Source: Rhizobium sp. S152
Lineage (GTDB): Bacteria > Pseudomonadota > Alphaproteobacteria > Rhizobiales > Rhizobiaceae
DNA: 64,000 bases
Reading direction: 5' to 3'
Assembly: GCF_030380735.1 (NCBI RefSeq)
Contig: NZ_JAUDRZ010000023.1
Coordinates: 568-64,567 of the forward strand
The translations under genes were made by a program, and so were the position numbers. Below, piece after piece: positions 1-8,819 of this stretch. The notes beneath the pieces were generated by a model. The model saw only the letters and a program-made list of their open reading frames with translations, was not told where the DNA came from and searched no databases. Numbering within the stretch: the stretch's first letter is position 1; each line of letters opens with the position of its first letter.

Positions 1-196
1 TACGGTGGAAAAGGCGCTCGGCCGTCCGGCCAAGCGCAAGATGCTGCCGATGCAGAAAGGCGACGTCCCGCGCACCTTTGCGAGTCCCGACCTTCTGATG
101 GCGCTCACCGGCTACAAGCCCGATACGACGCTTGAGGTCGGCGTCAAGGCCTTCGTCGATTGGTACCTGGAAGCGCACCGCGAACTCGACGGCTGA
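1..196 (+). CDS. NAD-dependent epimerase, C-terminal end (UDP-glucuronate 4-epimerase-like), partial
   Basis: Only the last 64 or so codons are in the window; the reading frame is open to the left edge and ends at TGA 194-196. The tail contains a Met-rich 'KRKMLPMQKGDVPRTFASPDLL' type segment followed by 'LTGYKP' and 'VDWYLE', which is how the C-terminus of the LpsL/CapI UDP-glucuronate 4-epimerase group of extended SDR proteins reads. Such enzymes make UDP-galacturonate for lipopolysaccharide or capsule in the cytoplasm. The Rossmann fold and catalytic YxxxK lie outside the window, so substrate cannot be judged. It converges on the minus-strand signalling gene that ends 13 bases downstream. 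Confidence 0.75.
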   Translation, partial: TVEKALGRPAKRKMLPMQKGDVPRTFASPDLLMALTGYKPDTTLEVGVKAFVDWYLEAHRELDG

Positions 197-208
197 ACAG
201 GGATTGCC

Positions 209-2065
209 CTAGTTGAGCGTGACCTTGGCCTGTTCGCCAAGCGCGAAAACATGATCGATTTCTGATGCCGGCATCGGCCGGCTGAGCGCGAAGCCCTGCA
301 GGGCGTTGCAGCCGAGCTTGGCCAGTGTCGCGGCGTGGCTCTCCGTCTCGACACCCTCGGCAATGACCTCGACATTGAGCGCCCTGGCGATCTCGACGAT
401 CGACTTGACGACGTGGCGCTGCTCCGCCGATGTATCGACTTCGTCCACCAGCTGCCTGTCGATCTTCAGGCGCGCCGGGCGTAAGCGCACGAGACCGATC
501 AGCGAGGCATGGCCGGAACCGAAATCGTCGATCTCGATCTCGATGCCCATCTGCTTGATCCGGTCGACGCTTTGCAGCAGTTCGTCGTCGCAATCGTCGA
601 GGAAGATCGTCTCGACGAGCTCGAAGACGATGGCGTTCTCGGGAATGGAAAGCTTCCTGAGATCGTCGATCAGCAACGGATCGTAAAGCCGCGGTCCGGA
701 GATGTTCACCGCGATCCGCGGCATCCGTACGCCGCGTTCCTCCCACCCGCGCCGGTCGTCGAGCACGTGGCGCAAAATGGCCGCATCGATCTCCGCCGCC
801 ATGCCGAATTCATCGGCGATCTTCAGAAAGATCGCGGGCGAGAGAATTCCACGTTCGTGGTGCTTCCACCGCGCCAGCGCTTCGACCCCGACGATCTCAC
901 GCGTGTGCGCATCGACCTGCACCTGGTAGAACGGCACGATATCGCCCTGCTCCAGCGCGAGCTTCAATTCCTCGGCAAGCCGCCGCTTGCCCATGAGCTC
1001 GTCCTTCAGCTGCTGCGAAAAGAACTCGATGCGATCGCGGCCCGAAGCCTTGGCGTGATAAAGCGCAATATCGGATTCGGCGAGCAGATTGGCGTCGTGC
1101 CGGTCCGCCGACCACGAAATGCCGATCGAGGCGCCCGATTGCAGCAAAGCCGATCCGAAACGGATCTTCTTGCGCAGGCGCCGCTGCACGTCGCGCGCGA
1201 TGAGCTTCATATCGTTGATGCTGTCGAAATTGACCAGGATGATGACGAACTCGTCCCCGCCGATGCGCGCCGCCATGCCATTCTCGGGAATCGCCGCCCC
1301 GATGCGAAGCGCCGCCGCCCGCAACACCGCATCGCCCGCCGCATGGCCGTGGCTGTCGTTGATCTGCTTGAACTGGTCGAGGTCGAGATGCAGCACGGCG
1401 AGCGTCGAAACCGTGGGATCCTCGGCCAGCTGCGCCAGCCGCTTGTCGAACAGCCGGCGGTTGGGAAGGCCGGTCAGGTAATCGTGCTCCGCCGCATGCT
1501 CGATCCGCGCATTGCTTTCCTCGAGCGCGAGTGCGCGGGCTTCCGCCACCGCGCGTTGCCTCACTACATCGTCGTTGAGCAGCACATCCGCCGTTACATC
1601 CCACTCCGCGCCGATGAAGGACGGCGCGCCGTCCTCGCTGACGTAGAAATGGGCGCGCGAGCGGATATGCCGGATCTCGCCGTTCGGCCAGATGATGCGG
1701 AATTCGGAGTTGTACTGACCGCGCCGGGCGACCGCCTCGTCGAACTCGCGAATGGCACGCTCGCGATCGTCAGGGTGAATGGCGCCTTCCCATATGGCGG
1801 TCGGTACAGCCCGCGTTTCCTCACCGGTTCCGTAAAGTCGGTGCATCTGGATATCCCAGGTGATCACCTCCTCGTCGAGATTGTGTTCCCACACGCCGAT
1901 CTGCGATGCGTCGAGCGCGAGCTCCAGCCGCCGCAGGAGGTCCTGGAATTCTCGTTCCGAGCGGGTGGTATCAGCAGGTGCCAACGTTATCCAAGCCTCA
2001 CCGTCACAGGAGCCGCATATGATCTCGGCGTAGAATGCACGAACATTTCCAGACCTCAGAACCAA
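209..2065 (-). CDS. PAS-GGDEF-EAL cyclic-di-GMP signalling protein
   Basis: A 618-residue protein with a PAS_3-like sensor fold at about residues 45-165, a GGDEF domain at about 193-350 and an EAL domain at about 365-610. GGDEF is intact at 269-273, and the inhibitory RxxD I-site expected just upstream is missing. The EAL side keeps EAL (395-397), NxS, the FELVET glutamate, DDFGSG (513-518) and EGVET, so phosphodiesterase activity is plausible; both activities are possible. No transmembrane helix is evident, so it is probably cytoplasmic. The longest frame opens with TTG at 2063-2065 right behind an AAGGG; no in-frame ATG occurs before the PAS domain, so the start is uncertain. Confidence 0.88.
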   Translation of the reverse strand: MVLRSGNVRAFYAEIICGSCDGEAWITLAPADTTRSEREFQDLLRRLELALDASQIGVWEHNLDEEVITWDIQMHRLYGTGEETRAVPTAIWEGAIHPDDRERAIREFDEAVARRGQYNSEFRIIWPNGEIRHIRSRAHFYVSEDGAPSFIGAEWDVTADVLLNDDVVRQRAVAEARALALEESNARIEHAAEHDYLTGLPNRRLFDKRLAQLAEDPTVSTLAVLHLDLDQFKQINDSHGHAAGDAVLRAAALRIGAAIPENGMAARIGGDEFVIILVNFDSINDMKLIARDVQRRLRKKIRFGSALLQSGASIGISWSADRHDANLLAESDIALYHAKASGRDRIEFFSQQLKDELMGKRRLAEELKLALEQGDIVPFYQVQVDAHTREIVGVEALARWKHHERGILSPAIFLKIADEFGMAAEIDAAILRHVLDDRRGWEERGVRMPRIAVNISGPRLYDPLLIDDLRKLSIPENAIVFELVETIFLDDCDDELLQSVDRIKQMGIEIEIDDFGSGHASLIGLVRLRPARLKIDRQLVDEVDTSAEQRHVVKSIVEIARALNVEVIAEGVETESHAATLAKLGCNALQGFALSRPMPASEIDHVFALGEQAKVTLN

Positions 2066-2159
2066 CCCTTAGGTGAGAGCTTAATTAGAACACCCTAAAA
2101 ATCCCTCAATGATTGCATCGCTGCAATCCTGAATATTGTTCGGTACGCATTCGTACATC

Positions 2160-3080
2160 TCAAATCTGTCCGGCGCGCTTCACGCGTCCGTTCTTTGCTT
2201 CCAGATGCAACAGCAACCCACTGTGGTCGGTCTCGCCTCCGCCTTCCCTTTCGACAAACGCCGCGAATTCGGCGCGGACCGCTTCGGTCAACGGCAATTG
2301 CAGTGACAGGCTCGCTGCCTCCGCGACGATATTGTTAAGATCCTTGAGCTGCAGCCGCGAAGGACCGGCGCCGCCGAAGTTGCGATCGACCATGCGCTGC
2401 CCGTGAATGTCGAGAATGCGGCTCTCGGCGAAGCCGCCCCGGATCGCCGCTCGAAACGCGGCTGGCGAGCCCCCGCCGGCTTCCACCAGCATCATCGCCT
2501 CGGCCACCGCTCCGATGGTGATCGCCACGATCTGCTGGTTTCCGAGCTTCGCGAGCTGACCGCAGCCGCTCGGCCCGACATGCGTCACCCGCCCAAGCGG
2601 CGCAAAGACATCCGCCAATTGATCGATAAGCGTGGCATCGCCACCTGCCATGACCGCGAGCGTCCCGGCGCTGGCGCCGACCACGCCACCGGAGACAGGC
2701 GCATCGATATGCCGGACGCCTCGCTGGGCAAGCCGTGCCGCGTGATCACGCGCCGCTTCGGGCGTGATCGAACTGCAGTCGATCACAACGGCACCCGATG
2801 CGAGCGCCTCGGCCACGCCCTGCGAGAACAGGACATCCCCGACCGCATTGCCGTCCGACAGCATGGTGAAGACAACGGAGGCACCTTCGACGGCCGCGAC
2901 CGCTGTACCGGCGACAACAGCACCATCCACGGCCAGCGCCTCGGCCTTCCTGATATCGCGGTTCCAGACCGCGACGCTGAAGCCCGCATGAAGCAGCCGC
3001 CGCGCCATAGGCGCGCCCATCAGCCCCGTGCCGAGGAACGCAATGTGACGATGCGCCCTGTTCCGTTCTTCACCGCTCAT
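2160..3080 (-). CDS. NAD(P)-dependent beta-hydroxyacid dehydrogenase (3-hydroxyisobutyrate / tartronate semialdehyde reductase / L-threonate dehydrogenase family)
   Basis: A 306-residue protein of the usual family length. The N-terminal Rossmann fold has the family's GxGxMGxxM fingerprint (residues about 15-20, 'LGTGLMGAPMA'), followed by the substrate-binding 'DAPVSGG' loop near residue 125 and the catalytic lysine in 'KLGNQ' near 175. The family reduces or oxidises 3-hydroxy acids with NAD(P). The ATG at 3078-3080 overlaps the TGA of the preceding epimerase gene (ATGA), so both are translated from one message. In characterised four-carbon acid-sugar pathways a member of this family (LtnD) acts beside DenD; that, GarR-like reduction, and 3-hydroxyisobutyrate oxidation cannot be told apart here. 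Confidence 0.88.
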   Translation of the reverse strand: MSGEERNRAHRHIAFLGTGLMGAPMARRLLHAGFSVAVWNRDIRKAEALAVDGAVVAGTAVAAVEGASVVFTMLSDGNAVGDVLFSQGVAEALASGAVVIDCSSITPEAARDHAARLAQRGVRHIDAPVSGGVVGASAGTLAVMAGGDATLIDQLADVFAPLGRVTHVGPSGCGQLAKLGNQQIVAITIGAVAEAMMLVEAGGGSPAAFRAAIRGGFAESRILDIHGQRMVDRNFGGAGPSRLQLKDLNNIVAEAASLSLQLPLTEAVRAEFAAFVEREGGGETDHSGLLLHLEAKNGRVKRAGQI

Positions 3081-4063
3081 TCGATCCGCCCTTCCATCTC
3101 GTCTTCTATATGTACGCGAATGATCTCCTCGAAACTCGTCTCGGCCTTGAAGCCCAGGCTGATCGCCCGCTCGGCCGCAAATGCGCGCGGCCATCCCTCG
3201 ACGATCCGCAACACGAGCTCGTCGGGTTCACGCCGGATCAAACCAACAGCGGCCTCCCCGGCAATCGAACGCAGGGCTTCGATCTGCTCTCCGACCGACG
3301 CCGAAACGCCGGGCATCGTCAGGCTGCGGCGCGAGCCGAGCGGCTGCAGGTCGATGCTCGCCGCATGCAGGAGAAACCCGACCGCCGAGCGCGGCGACGC
3401 ATGCCAGTGGCGGATGCTGTCGGGCACCGGCAGCACGGCCTTTTGCCCTGCCAGCGGCTCGCGGATGATGCCGGAGAAGAAGCCGGACGCAGCCTTGTTC
3501 GGCTTGCCGGGTCGCACGCAGATCGTCGGCAGGCGAATGCCGATCCCGTCGATGAAGCCGCGCCTGGTGTAATCGGCAAGCAGCAGCTCGCCCATAGCCT
3601 TCTGCGTGCCGTAGCTCGTCAGCGGCGTGAGGTTGAAATCGTCGGGAATGATATCCGGCAGCGGAGCGCCGAAGACGGCAATCGAGGACGTGAATACCAC
3701 GCAGGGCCGATAACTGTCTTCGAGATGTGCAAGGCGGATCGCCTCGAAGAGCGCCCGCGTCCCCTCCAGGTTGATGCCGTAGCCCTTCTCGAAATCAAGC
3801 TCGGCCTCGCCGGATACGATCGCCGCCAGGTGGAAGATGACGTCGGGCCTCGTCGCCACGATGCGACGCGCCTGCCCTGGCTCGGATATGTCGAGTGCGC
3901 TGGCGTCGAGCTTGCCCGGATAGCCCGGCCAGAGCGGCGGCTCGACGACGTCGACAAGCGTCAGCCGGGTGATCGCCTGGCCCGCGAGCGTGCCATCGGC
4001 GACCAACCGCGCGGTGAGCTTGCGCCCGATCATGCCGGCGGCGCCGACGATTGCGATGTGCAT
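3077..4063 (-). CDS. denD: NAD-dependent epimerase/dehydratase family protein, D-erythronate dehydrogenase-like
   Basis: A 328-residue extended SDR. The start ATG (4061-4063) lies behind a GAGGAG box and opens directly into the 'GAAGMIG' dinucleotide-binding loop. Residue order then matches DenD-type proteins: 'HLAAIVSGEAE' after strand 4, an active-site serine in 'TSSIAVFG', and 'YGTQK' (YxxxK), then 'RLPTICVRPG'. DenD oxidises D-erythronate to the 2-keto acid in the cytoplasm. It is the first gene of a two-gene operon with the overlapping beta-hydroxyacid dehydrogenase. The decarboxylase (OtnC), isomerase (OtnI) and kinase partners known from such loci are not in this window, so the assignment is by similarity only. 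Confidence 0.8.
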   Translation of the reverse strand: MHIAIVGAAGMIGRKLTARLVADGTLAGQAITRLTLVDVVEPPLWPGYPGKLDASALDISEPGQARRIVATRPDVIFHLAAIVSGEAELDFEKGYGINLEGTRALFEAIRLAHLEDSYRPCVVFTSSIAVFGAPLPDIIPDDFNLTPLTSYGTQKAMGELLLADYTRRGFIDGIGIRLPTICVRPGKPNKAASGFFSGIIREPLAGQKAVLPVPDSIRHWHASPRSAVGFLLHAASIDLQPLGSRRSLTMPGVSASVGEQIEALRSIAGEAAVGLIRREPDELVLRIVEGWPRAFAAERAISLGFKAETSFEEIIRVHIEDEMEGRIE

Positions 4064-4150
4064 TGAATGCCTCCTCAAGCGACCTGGACGACTCCCCTCA
4101 TCCGATCCACCTATCAAGACATAACCGCATGCCCACGGCATGCAAACAGA

Positions 4151-4175
4151 AAAGGCGGGGACATGCCCCGCCTTT
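4151..4175 (-). terminator. Rho-independent terminator of the first RND operon
   Basis: A perfect 10-bp inverted repeat (4151-4160 and 4166-4175) with a 5-base ACATG loop sits 22 bases past the stop of the RND pump gene. Read on the minus strand the stem runs into CCTTTTCTGTTTG, a T-rich tail. It also separates the pump operon from the DenD operon promoter. Confidence 0.85.
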
Positions 4176-4197
4176 CGCGTTTCGCAGTGAGGAAGCC

Positions 4198-7100
4198 TTA
4201 CTCGGCCGCCAGCCGGATGACCTCGGCCTCTTCCTCGGCGTGCTCGCCCTCCTTGTGCTGGATAAGCGGACGGTTGCCCGTCAGCTTGCGCACCAGCACA
4301 TAGAAGACCGGCGTCATGAAGATGCCGAAGAAGGTGACGCCGATCATGCCGGAGAACACCGCCACACCCATGGCGGCGCGCATTTCCGCACCCGCCCCCG
4401 TCGAGACGACCAGCGGCACGACGCCCATGATGAACGCCATCGACGTCATCAGGATCGGGCGCAGACGCAACCGGCTCGCCTCGATCGCCGCCTGCACCGG
4501 CGTCCGCCCCTCGAACTCCAGCTCACGGGCGAACTCTACGATCAGGATCGCGTTCTTCGCCGAGAGACCGACAAGGACGACGAGGCCGATCTGGGTGAAG
4601 ATGTTGTTCTCTCCACCGGTGAGCCAGACGCCGGTCAAGGCGGCGAGCACACCCATCGGCACGATCATGATGATCGCCAGCGGCAGCGTCAGGCTTTCAT
4701 ACTGCGCGGCCAGCACCAGGAAGACCAGGAGCAGTGCGAGCGGGAAGACGACGACGCTCGAATTGCCGGCCAGGATCTGCTGGTAGGTCAGGTCGGTCCA
4801 CTCGAACTCGATGCCCGGAGGCAGCGTCTCGTTGAGGATCTTCTCGATCGCCGCCTGTGCCTGACCGGACGAGAAGCCTGGTGCCGGACCGCCGTTGATA
4901 TCGGCGGCGAGGAAGCCGTTATAGCGGTTCGCGCGCTCCGGACCGGTGCTCGGATCGACCTTCAGCAGCGCCGAAAGCGGGATCATCTGGCCCGAAGCCG
5001 AGCGAACCTTCAACTGGCCGATATCCTCCGGCTGCGCCCGGAACTTCGCATCCGCCTGCACACGGACGCTGTAGGTGCGGCCGAAGGCGTTGAAGTCGTT
5101 CACATAGAGCGAACCGAGATAGATCTGCAGCGTCTGGAAGACGTCGGTGACGGAAACCCCCAGCTGCTCGGCCTTGGCGCGGTCGAGATCGGCATAGAGC
5201 TGCGGCACGTTGATCTGGAAGCTGGAGAACAGCCCGGCCAGTTCAGGCGTCTGGTAAGCCTTGCCGAGAACCGCCTTGGTGGCTTCGTCGAGCGCTTGGT
5301 TGCCCAGGCCTGCGCGATCCTCGATCTGCAGCTTGAACCCACCCGTCGTGCCGAGACCGTTGACCGGCGGCGGCGGGAACATGGCGATGAAGGCGTCCTG
5401 GATGACGCCGAACTTCTGGTTCAGCGCCATGGCGATCGCCCCACCCGACAGGTCCGGCGTCTTGCGTTCCTCGAAGTCCTTCAGCGTCACGAAGACGATG
5501 CCGGCGTTCGAGGAGTTCGTGAAGCCGTTGATCGACAGGCCCGGGAAGGCGATGGCATGTTCGACGCCCGGCTGCGCGAGCGCGATGTCGGTCATCCGCT
5601 TGATCACGTCTTCCGTGCGGTCCAGACTTGCGGCATCCGGCAGCTGTGCGAAGCCGATCAGATACTGCTTGTCCTGCGACGGCACGAAACCGCCGGGAAC
5701 GCTGGTGAACATGCTGTAGGTCGCGCCGACAAGCGCAAGGTAGATCACCATGACGATGCTCTTGCGCGACAGCAGGCCACCGACGCCTCGCCCGTAGTAG
5801 CTGGAGCCTGCGCCGAAGGCGCGGTTGAAGCCGCGGAAGAACCAGCCGAAGATCGCGTCCATGAACCGCGTCAGCCAGTCCTTAGGCGCATGGTGACCCT
5901 TGAGCAGAAGAGCGGCCAGAGCCGGAGACAGCGTCAGCGAGTTGAAGGCCGAGATGACGGTCGAGATGGCGATCGTCAGCGCGAACTGGCGATAGAACTG
6001 GCCCGACAGGCCGGAGATGAAGGCCAGCGGCACGAAGACCGCGACCAGCACGAGCGCGATCGCGACGATCGGACCCGACACTTCCCGCATGGCCTTGTAG
6101 GTCGCCGCCCTCGGACTGAGCCCCGCCTCGATGTTTCGCTCGACGTTTTCGACAACAACGATCGCGTCGTCCACGACGATACCGATCGCCAGCACCAGTC
6201 CGAACAGACTGAGCGCGTTGATCGAGAAGCCGAAGACGTACATCACCGCGAAGGTACCGATGATGGAAACCGGAACGGCGATCAGCGGAATGATCGAGGC
6301 GCGCCATGTCTGCAGGAACAGGATGACGACGAGAACGACGAGGGCGACGGCTTCGAGCAGCGTGTCGATGACCTTCTCGATCGAGGCACGGACGAACTTC
6401 GTCGTGTCGTAGACGATCTGGTACTTCACGCCCTGGGGCATCGCCAGCTGCAGCGTGTCCATGGTGGCGCGGACGTTGTCGGCGATCTCGATCGCGTTCG
6501 AGCCCGGAGCCTGGAGCACGGCGACGGCCACGGCGGGCTTGCCGTCGAGCAGCGAGCGCAGCGTATAGTCGGCGGCGCCGAGTTCGATGCGGGCAACGTC
6601 GCGCAGGCGGGTGATCTCGCCATTGGCGCCCGTCTTGACGATGATGTTGCCGAACTCCTCGGGCGTCTTCAGGCGTCCCTGCGCGTTGACGTTCAGCTGC
6701 AGGTCGACGCCGGCAGGACTGGGCGATGCGCCGATGATGCCGGCCGCGGCCTGTACGTTCTGTGAGCTGACGGCATTGCTGATGTCGCTGGCGGCGAGAT
6801 TGTGCTCGGCTGCCTTCTGCGGATCGATCCAAACGCGCATCGAGTAGTCGCCGGCGCCGAATACCTGCACCTGGCCGACGCCGGCGATGCGGGCGAGACG
6901 ATCCTTGACGTTCAGCGTCGCGTAATTCCGGAGATAGGTGATGTCATGATCGTCGCCGTCGGAGACGAGATTGACCACCATGATGAAGTCGGGCGAGCTC
7001 TTGACCGTGGTGATGCCGAGCGCGCGCACCTCCGTCGGAAGCCGCGGTTCGGCCTGCGAAACGCGGTTCTGCACAAGCTGCTGCGCCTTGTCGGGATCGG

Positions 7101-7398
7101 TGCCGAGCTTGAACGTCACGGTGACGTTCAAGACGCCGTCCGACGTCGCCTGGCTGGACATGTAGAGCATGCCCTCGACGCCGTTGATCTGCTCTTCGAG
7201 CGGCGTCGCCACGGTTTCGGCGATGACCGACGGGTTGGCGCCAGGATAGGTGGCGCGCACGACGATGGAAGGCGGTACCACTTCCGGATATTCCGAAATC
7301 GGCAGCGACCGAAGGCCGATAAGGCCAGCGACCACGATGAGGACCGATAGAACCCCGGCGAACACCGGGCGGTCGACAAAGAATCTGGAGATATTCAT
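4198..7398 (-). CDS. RND (HAE1 family) multidrug efflux inner-membrane pump, AcrB/MexB-like
   Basis: A 1066-residue protein, the normal size for hydrophobe/amphiphile RND pumps. It opens with the typical 'FFVDRPVFAGVLS' first helix, carries the 'SEYPEVVPPSIVV' porter start, and has the proton-relay aspartate pair in TM4 ('GIVVDDAIVVVENVERN'). Twelve transmembrane helices in two halves and two large periplasmic loops are recognisable; it ends in a charged cytoplasmic tail. It exports drugs or other amphiphiles across the envelope using the proton gradient, with the adaptor encoded just upstream. ATG 7396-7398 follows GGAGAGGG. No outer-membrane channel gene follows; a TolC-type partner would come from elsewhere. 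Confidence 0.96.
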   Translation of the reverse strand: MNISRFFVDRPVFAGVLSVLIVVAGLIGLRSLPISEYPEVVPPSIVVRATYPGANPSVIAETVATPLEEQINGVEGMLYMSSQATSDGVLNVTVTFKLGTDPDKAQQLVQNRVSQAEPRLPTEVRALGITTVKSSPDFIMVVNLVSDGDDHDITYLRNYATLNVKDRLARIAGVGQVQVFGAGDYSMRVWIDPQKAAEHNLAASDISNAVSSQNVQAAAGIIGASPSPAGVDLQLNVNAQGRLKTPEEFGNIIVKTGANGEITRLRDVARIELGAADYTLRSLLDGKPAVAVAVLQAPGSNAIEIADNVRATMDTLQLAMPQGVKYQIVYDTTKFVRASIEKVIDTLLEAVALVVLVVILFLQTWRASIIPLIAVPVSIIGTFAVMYVFGFSINALSLFGLVLAIGIVVDDAIVVVENVERNIEAGLSPRAATYKAMREVSGPIVAIALVLVAVFVPLAFISGLSGQFYRQFALTIAISTVISAFNSLTLSPALAALLLKGHHAPKDWLTRFMDAIFGWFFRGFNRAFGAGSSYYGRGVGGLLSRKSIVMVIYLALVGATYSMFTSVPGGFVPSQDKQYLIGFAQLPDAASLDRTEDVIKRMTDIALAQPGVEHAIAFPGLSINGFTNSSNAGIVFVTLKDFEERKTPDLSGGAIAMALNQKFGVIQDAFIAMFPPPPVNGLGTTGGFKLQIEDRAGLGNQALDEATKAVLGKAYQTPELAGLFSSFQINVPQLYADLDRAKAEQLGVSVTDVFQTLQIYLGSLYVNDFNAFGRTYSVRVQADAKFRAQPEDIGQLKVRSASGQMIPLSALLKVDPSTGPERANRYNGFLAADINGGPAPGFSSGQAQAAIEKILNETLPPGIEFEWTDLTYQQILAGNSSVVVFPLALLLVFLVLAAQYESLTLPLAIIMIVPMGVLAALTGVWLTGGENNIFTQIGLVVLVGLSAKNAILIVEFARELEFEGRTPVQAAIEASRLRLRPILMTSMAFIMGVVPLVVSTGAGAEMRAAMGVAVFSGMIGVTFFGIFMTPVFYVLVRKLTGNRPLIQHKEGEHAEEEAEVIRLAAE

Positions 7399-7441
7399 TT
7401 CAAAGCCCTCTCCGGGATGAAATTGGATGCAACGACCCTCT

Positions 7442-7578
7442 CCGGCGGTTGGGATGCCGCCGGTAGGGGTAAACTGGATGTCTAAATGCCCCTCTGGCCT
7501 GCCCGCGATCTTCCCAAGAGAGGGGAAAATTCGCGGCGGGATGATCCCTCCCCCTTGTGGGGAGGGGTTGGGGAGGGG
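7442..7578. repeat. Palindrome mosaic resembling rhizobial intergenic (RIME-like) repeats
   Basis: Three inverted repeats stand in a row between the adaptor and pump genes: CCGGCGG/CCGCCGG (7442-7448 and 7457-7463), CCCCTCT/AGAGGGG (7489-7495 and 7519-7525), and CCCTCCCC/GGGGAGGG (7546-7553 and 7559-7566) with a further GGGGAGGGG copy at 7570-7578. The composition and the CCCTCCCC-cttgt-GGGGAGGG core look like the short mosaic repeats dispersed in rhizobial genomes. Identity as RIME is recalled, not tested. Confidence 0.6.
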
Positions 7579-7587
7579 TCTTGCGTA

Positions 7588-8775
7588 CTAGTTGGTGGCG
7601 ACCTTCTGTTCCATCTCGGGCGCAACCACCGCGCCGGGACGGATACGCTGCAGGCCGTTGACGACGACCTTCTCGCCGACCTTCAGCCCGCTCTCGATGA
7701 CGCGCTGGCCATCGTGAAGCGTGCCGAGCCGGACCTGGCGGTAGTTCACCTTGTTCTCGCCATCGACGACGAAGACGAACTTCTTGTCCTGGTCGGTGCC
7801 GACGGCACGATCGCTGACCAAGGTCTTGGTCTCGGCCTTCGGCTGGCCCATGCGCACGCGCACGAACTGGCCGGGGATCAGCTTGCCGCCGGGATTGTCG
7901 AACACGGCGCGGACGCCGATGGTGCCGCTGGCGGCATCCACCTGGTTGTCGATCAGCTGCAGCTTGCCCTTGATCGGCGTACCCTCGTCGGCGAGCGTAC
8001 CCACCTCGACCGGGATCTGCTCGACGGCGGGGACGGCATCGTCGGATGCCGGCAGCTGCGCCAGAGCCTTGCTCACCATTTCCTCGCTGGCGTTGAAGCT
8101 GGCGTAGATCGGATCGACGGAAACGAGCGAGGTCAGCTCCGAGGAGGCGGAGCCGGCAGCGACCAGATTGCCGACGGTGATATCGATCTTGCCCGCGCGG
8201 CCGGCGACCGGCGCGCGCACTTCGGTGTAACCGAGCTCGAGGTTTGCGGACTGAAGCGCGGCCTGCGCGGTGCGAAGGCCGGCCTGCGCCTCGGTAAAGG
8301 CGTTCTGCCGCTGGTCGAGATCGCTCTGCGAAATGGTCTTGCTGTCGGACAGCCTGCGGCCGCGCTCGAGCTCGATCTGCGCCAGGTTCACCTTGGCCTG
8401 GGCCGACGCCACCTGGCCTTCGGCCTGCGAGACGGCAGCCTGGTAGGGAGCCGGATCGATGGTGAAGAGCAGGTCGCCTGCTTTCACCAGCGCACCTTCG
8501 CGGAAATGCACCGACTGGACGGCACCGGCGACGCGCGAGCGGATCTGCACGCGATCGACGGCTTCGAGCCGGCCCGAAAACTGTTCCCACTCGGTCACGT
8601 CGTTGCTTGCGACGACGGCAACCGTCACAGGCACAACCGGAGGCGGTGCTTCGGCGGTGGCTGCCGTTGCGGTAACACTCATGGGCAGCTCGAAAAATAG
8701 TGCTGCGGCTGAAACGGACGCAGCAAGGCTCAGACCGGCGCCCGCGAGGGCCCAGCGCTTCTTTCTGGACGTCAT
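7588..8775 (-). CDS. RND efflux periplasmic adaptor (membrane fusion protein), AcrA/MexA-like
   Basis: A 395-residue adaptor. An N-terminal basic stretch and hydrophobic helix (residues about 7-30) act as signal or membrane anchor; no lipobox cysteine is seen. Then follow the barrel-sandwich/lipoyl half ('VRIRSRVAGAVQSVHFREGALVKAGDLLFTI' region, about 75-105), a coiled-coil hairpin (about 115-185), the second lipoyl half ('APVAGRAGKIDITVGNLV') and the beta-barrel domain. ATG 8773-8775 follows AAGGAG. It links the pump encoded about 190 bases downstream to an outer-membrane channel. The gap to the pump gene holds a palindrome mosaic, which could set unequal expression of the two subunits. Confidence 0.93.
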   Translation of the reverse strand: MTSRKKRWALAGAGLSLAASVSAAALFFELPMSVTATAATAEAPPPVVPVTVAVVASNDVTEWEQFSGRLEAVDRVQIRSRVAGAVQSVHFREGALVKAGDLLFTIDPAPYQAAVSQAEGQVASAQAKVNLAQIELERGRRLSDSKTISQSDLDQRQNAFTEAQAGLRTAQAALQSANLELGYTEVRAPVAGRAGKIDITVGNLVAAGSASSELTSLVSVDPIYASFNASEEMVSKALAQLPASDDAVPAVEQIPVEVGTLADEGTPIKGKLQLIDNQVDAASGTIGVRAVFDNPGGKLIPGQFVRVRMGQPKAETKTLVSDRAVGTDQDKKFVFVVDGENKVNYRQVRLGTLHDGQRVIESGLKVGEKVVVNGLQRIRPGAVVAPEMEQKVATN

Positions 8776-8819
8776 TGTTATTCTCCTTACGGCCCTCGGC
8801 CGGAAATGGTCAGTAATCT

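Noticed and set aside
4051..6765. 904-codon open frame on the plus strand opposite the RND pump gene
   Set aside because: It is an antisense shadow: composition is Arg/Asp/His-rich with no family motif, and the opposite strand encodes a complete AcrB-type pump.
7546..7578. GC-rich stem considered as a plain terminator of the adaptor gene
   Set aside because: It has no T-run on the minus strand and sits in a row of three palindromes, so a dispersed repeat explains it better.
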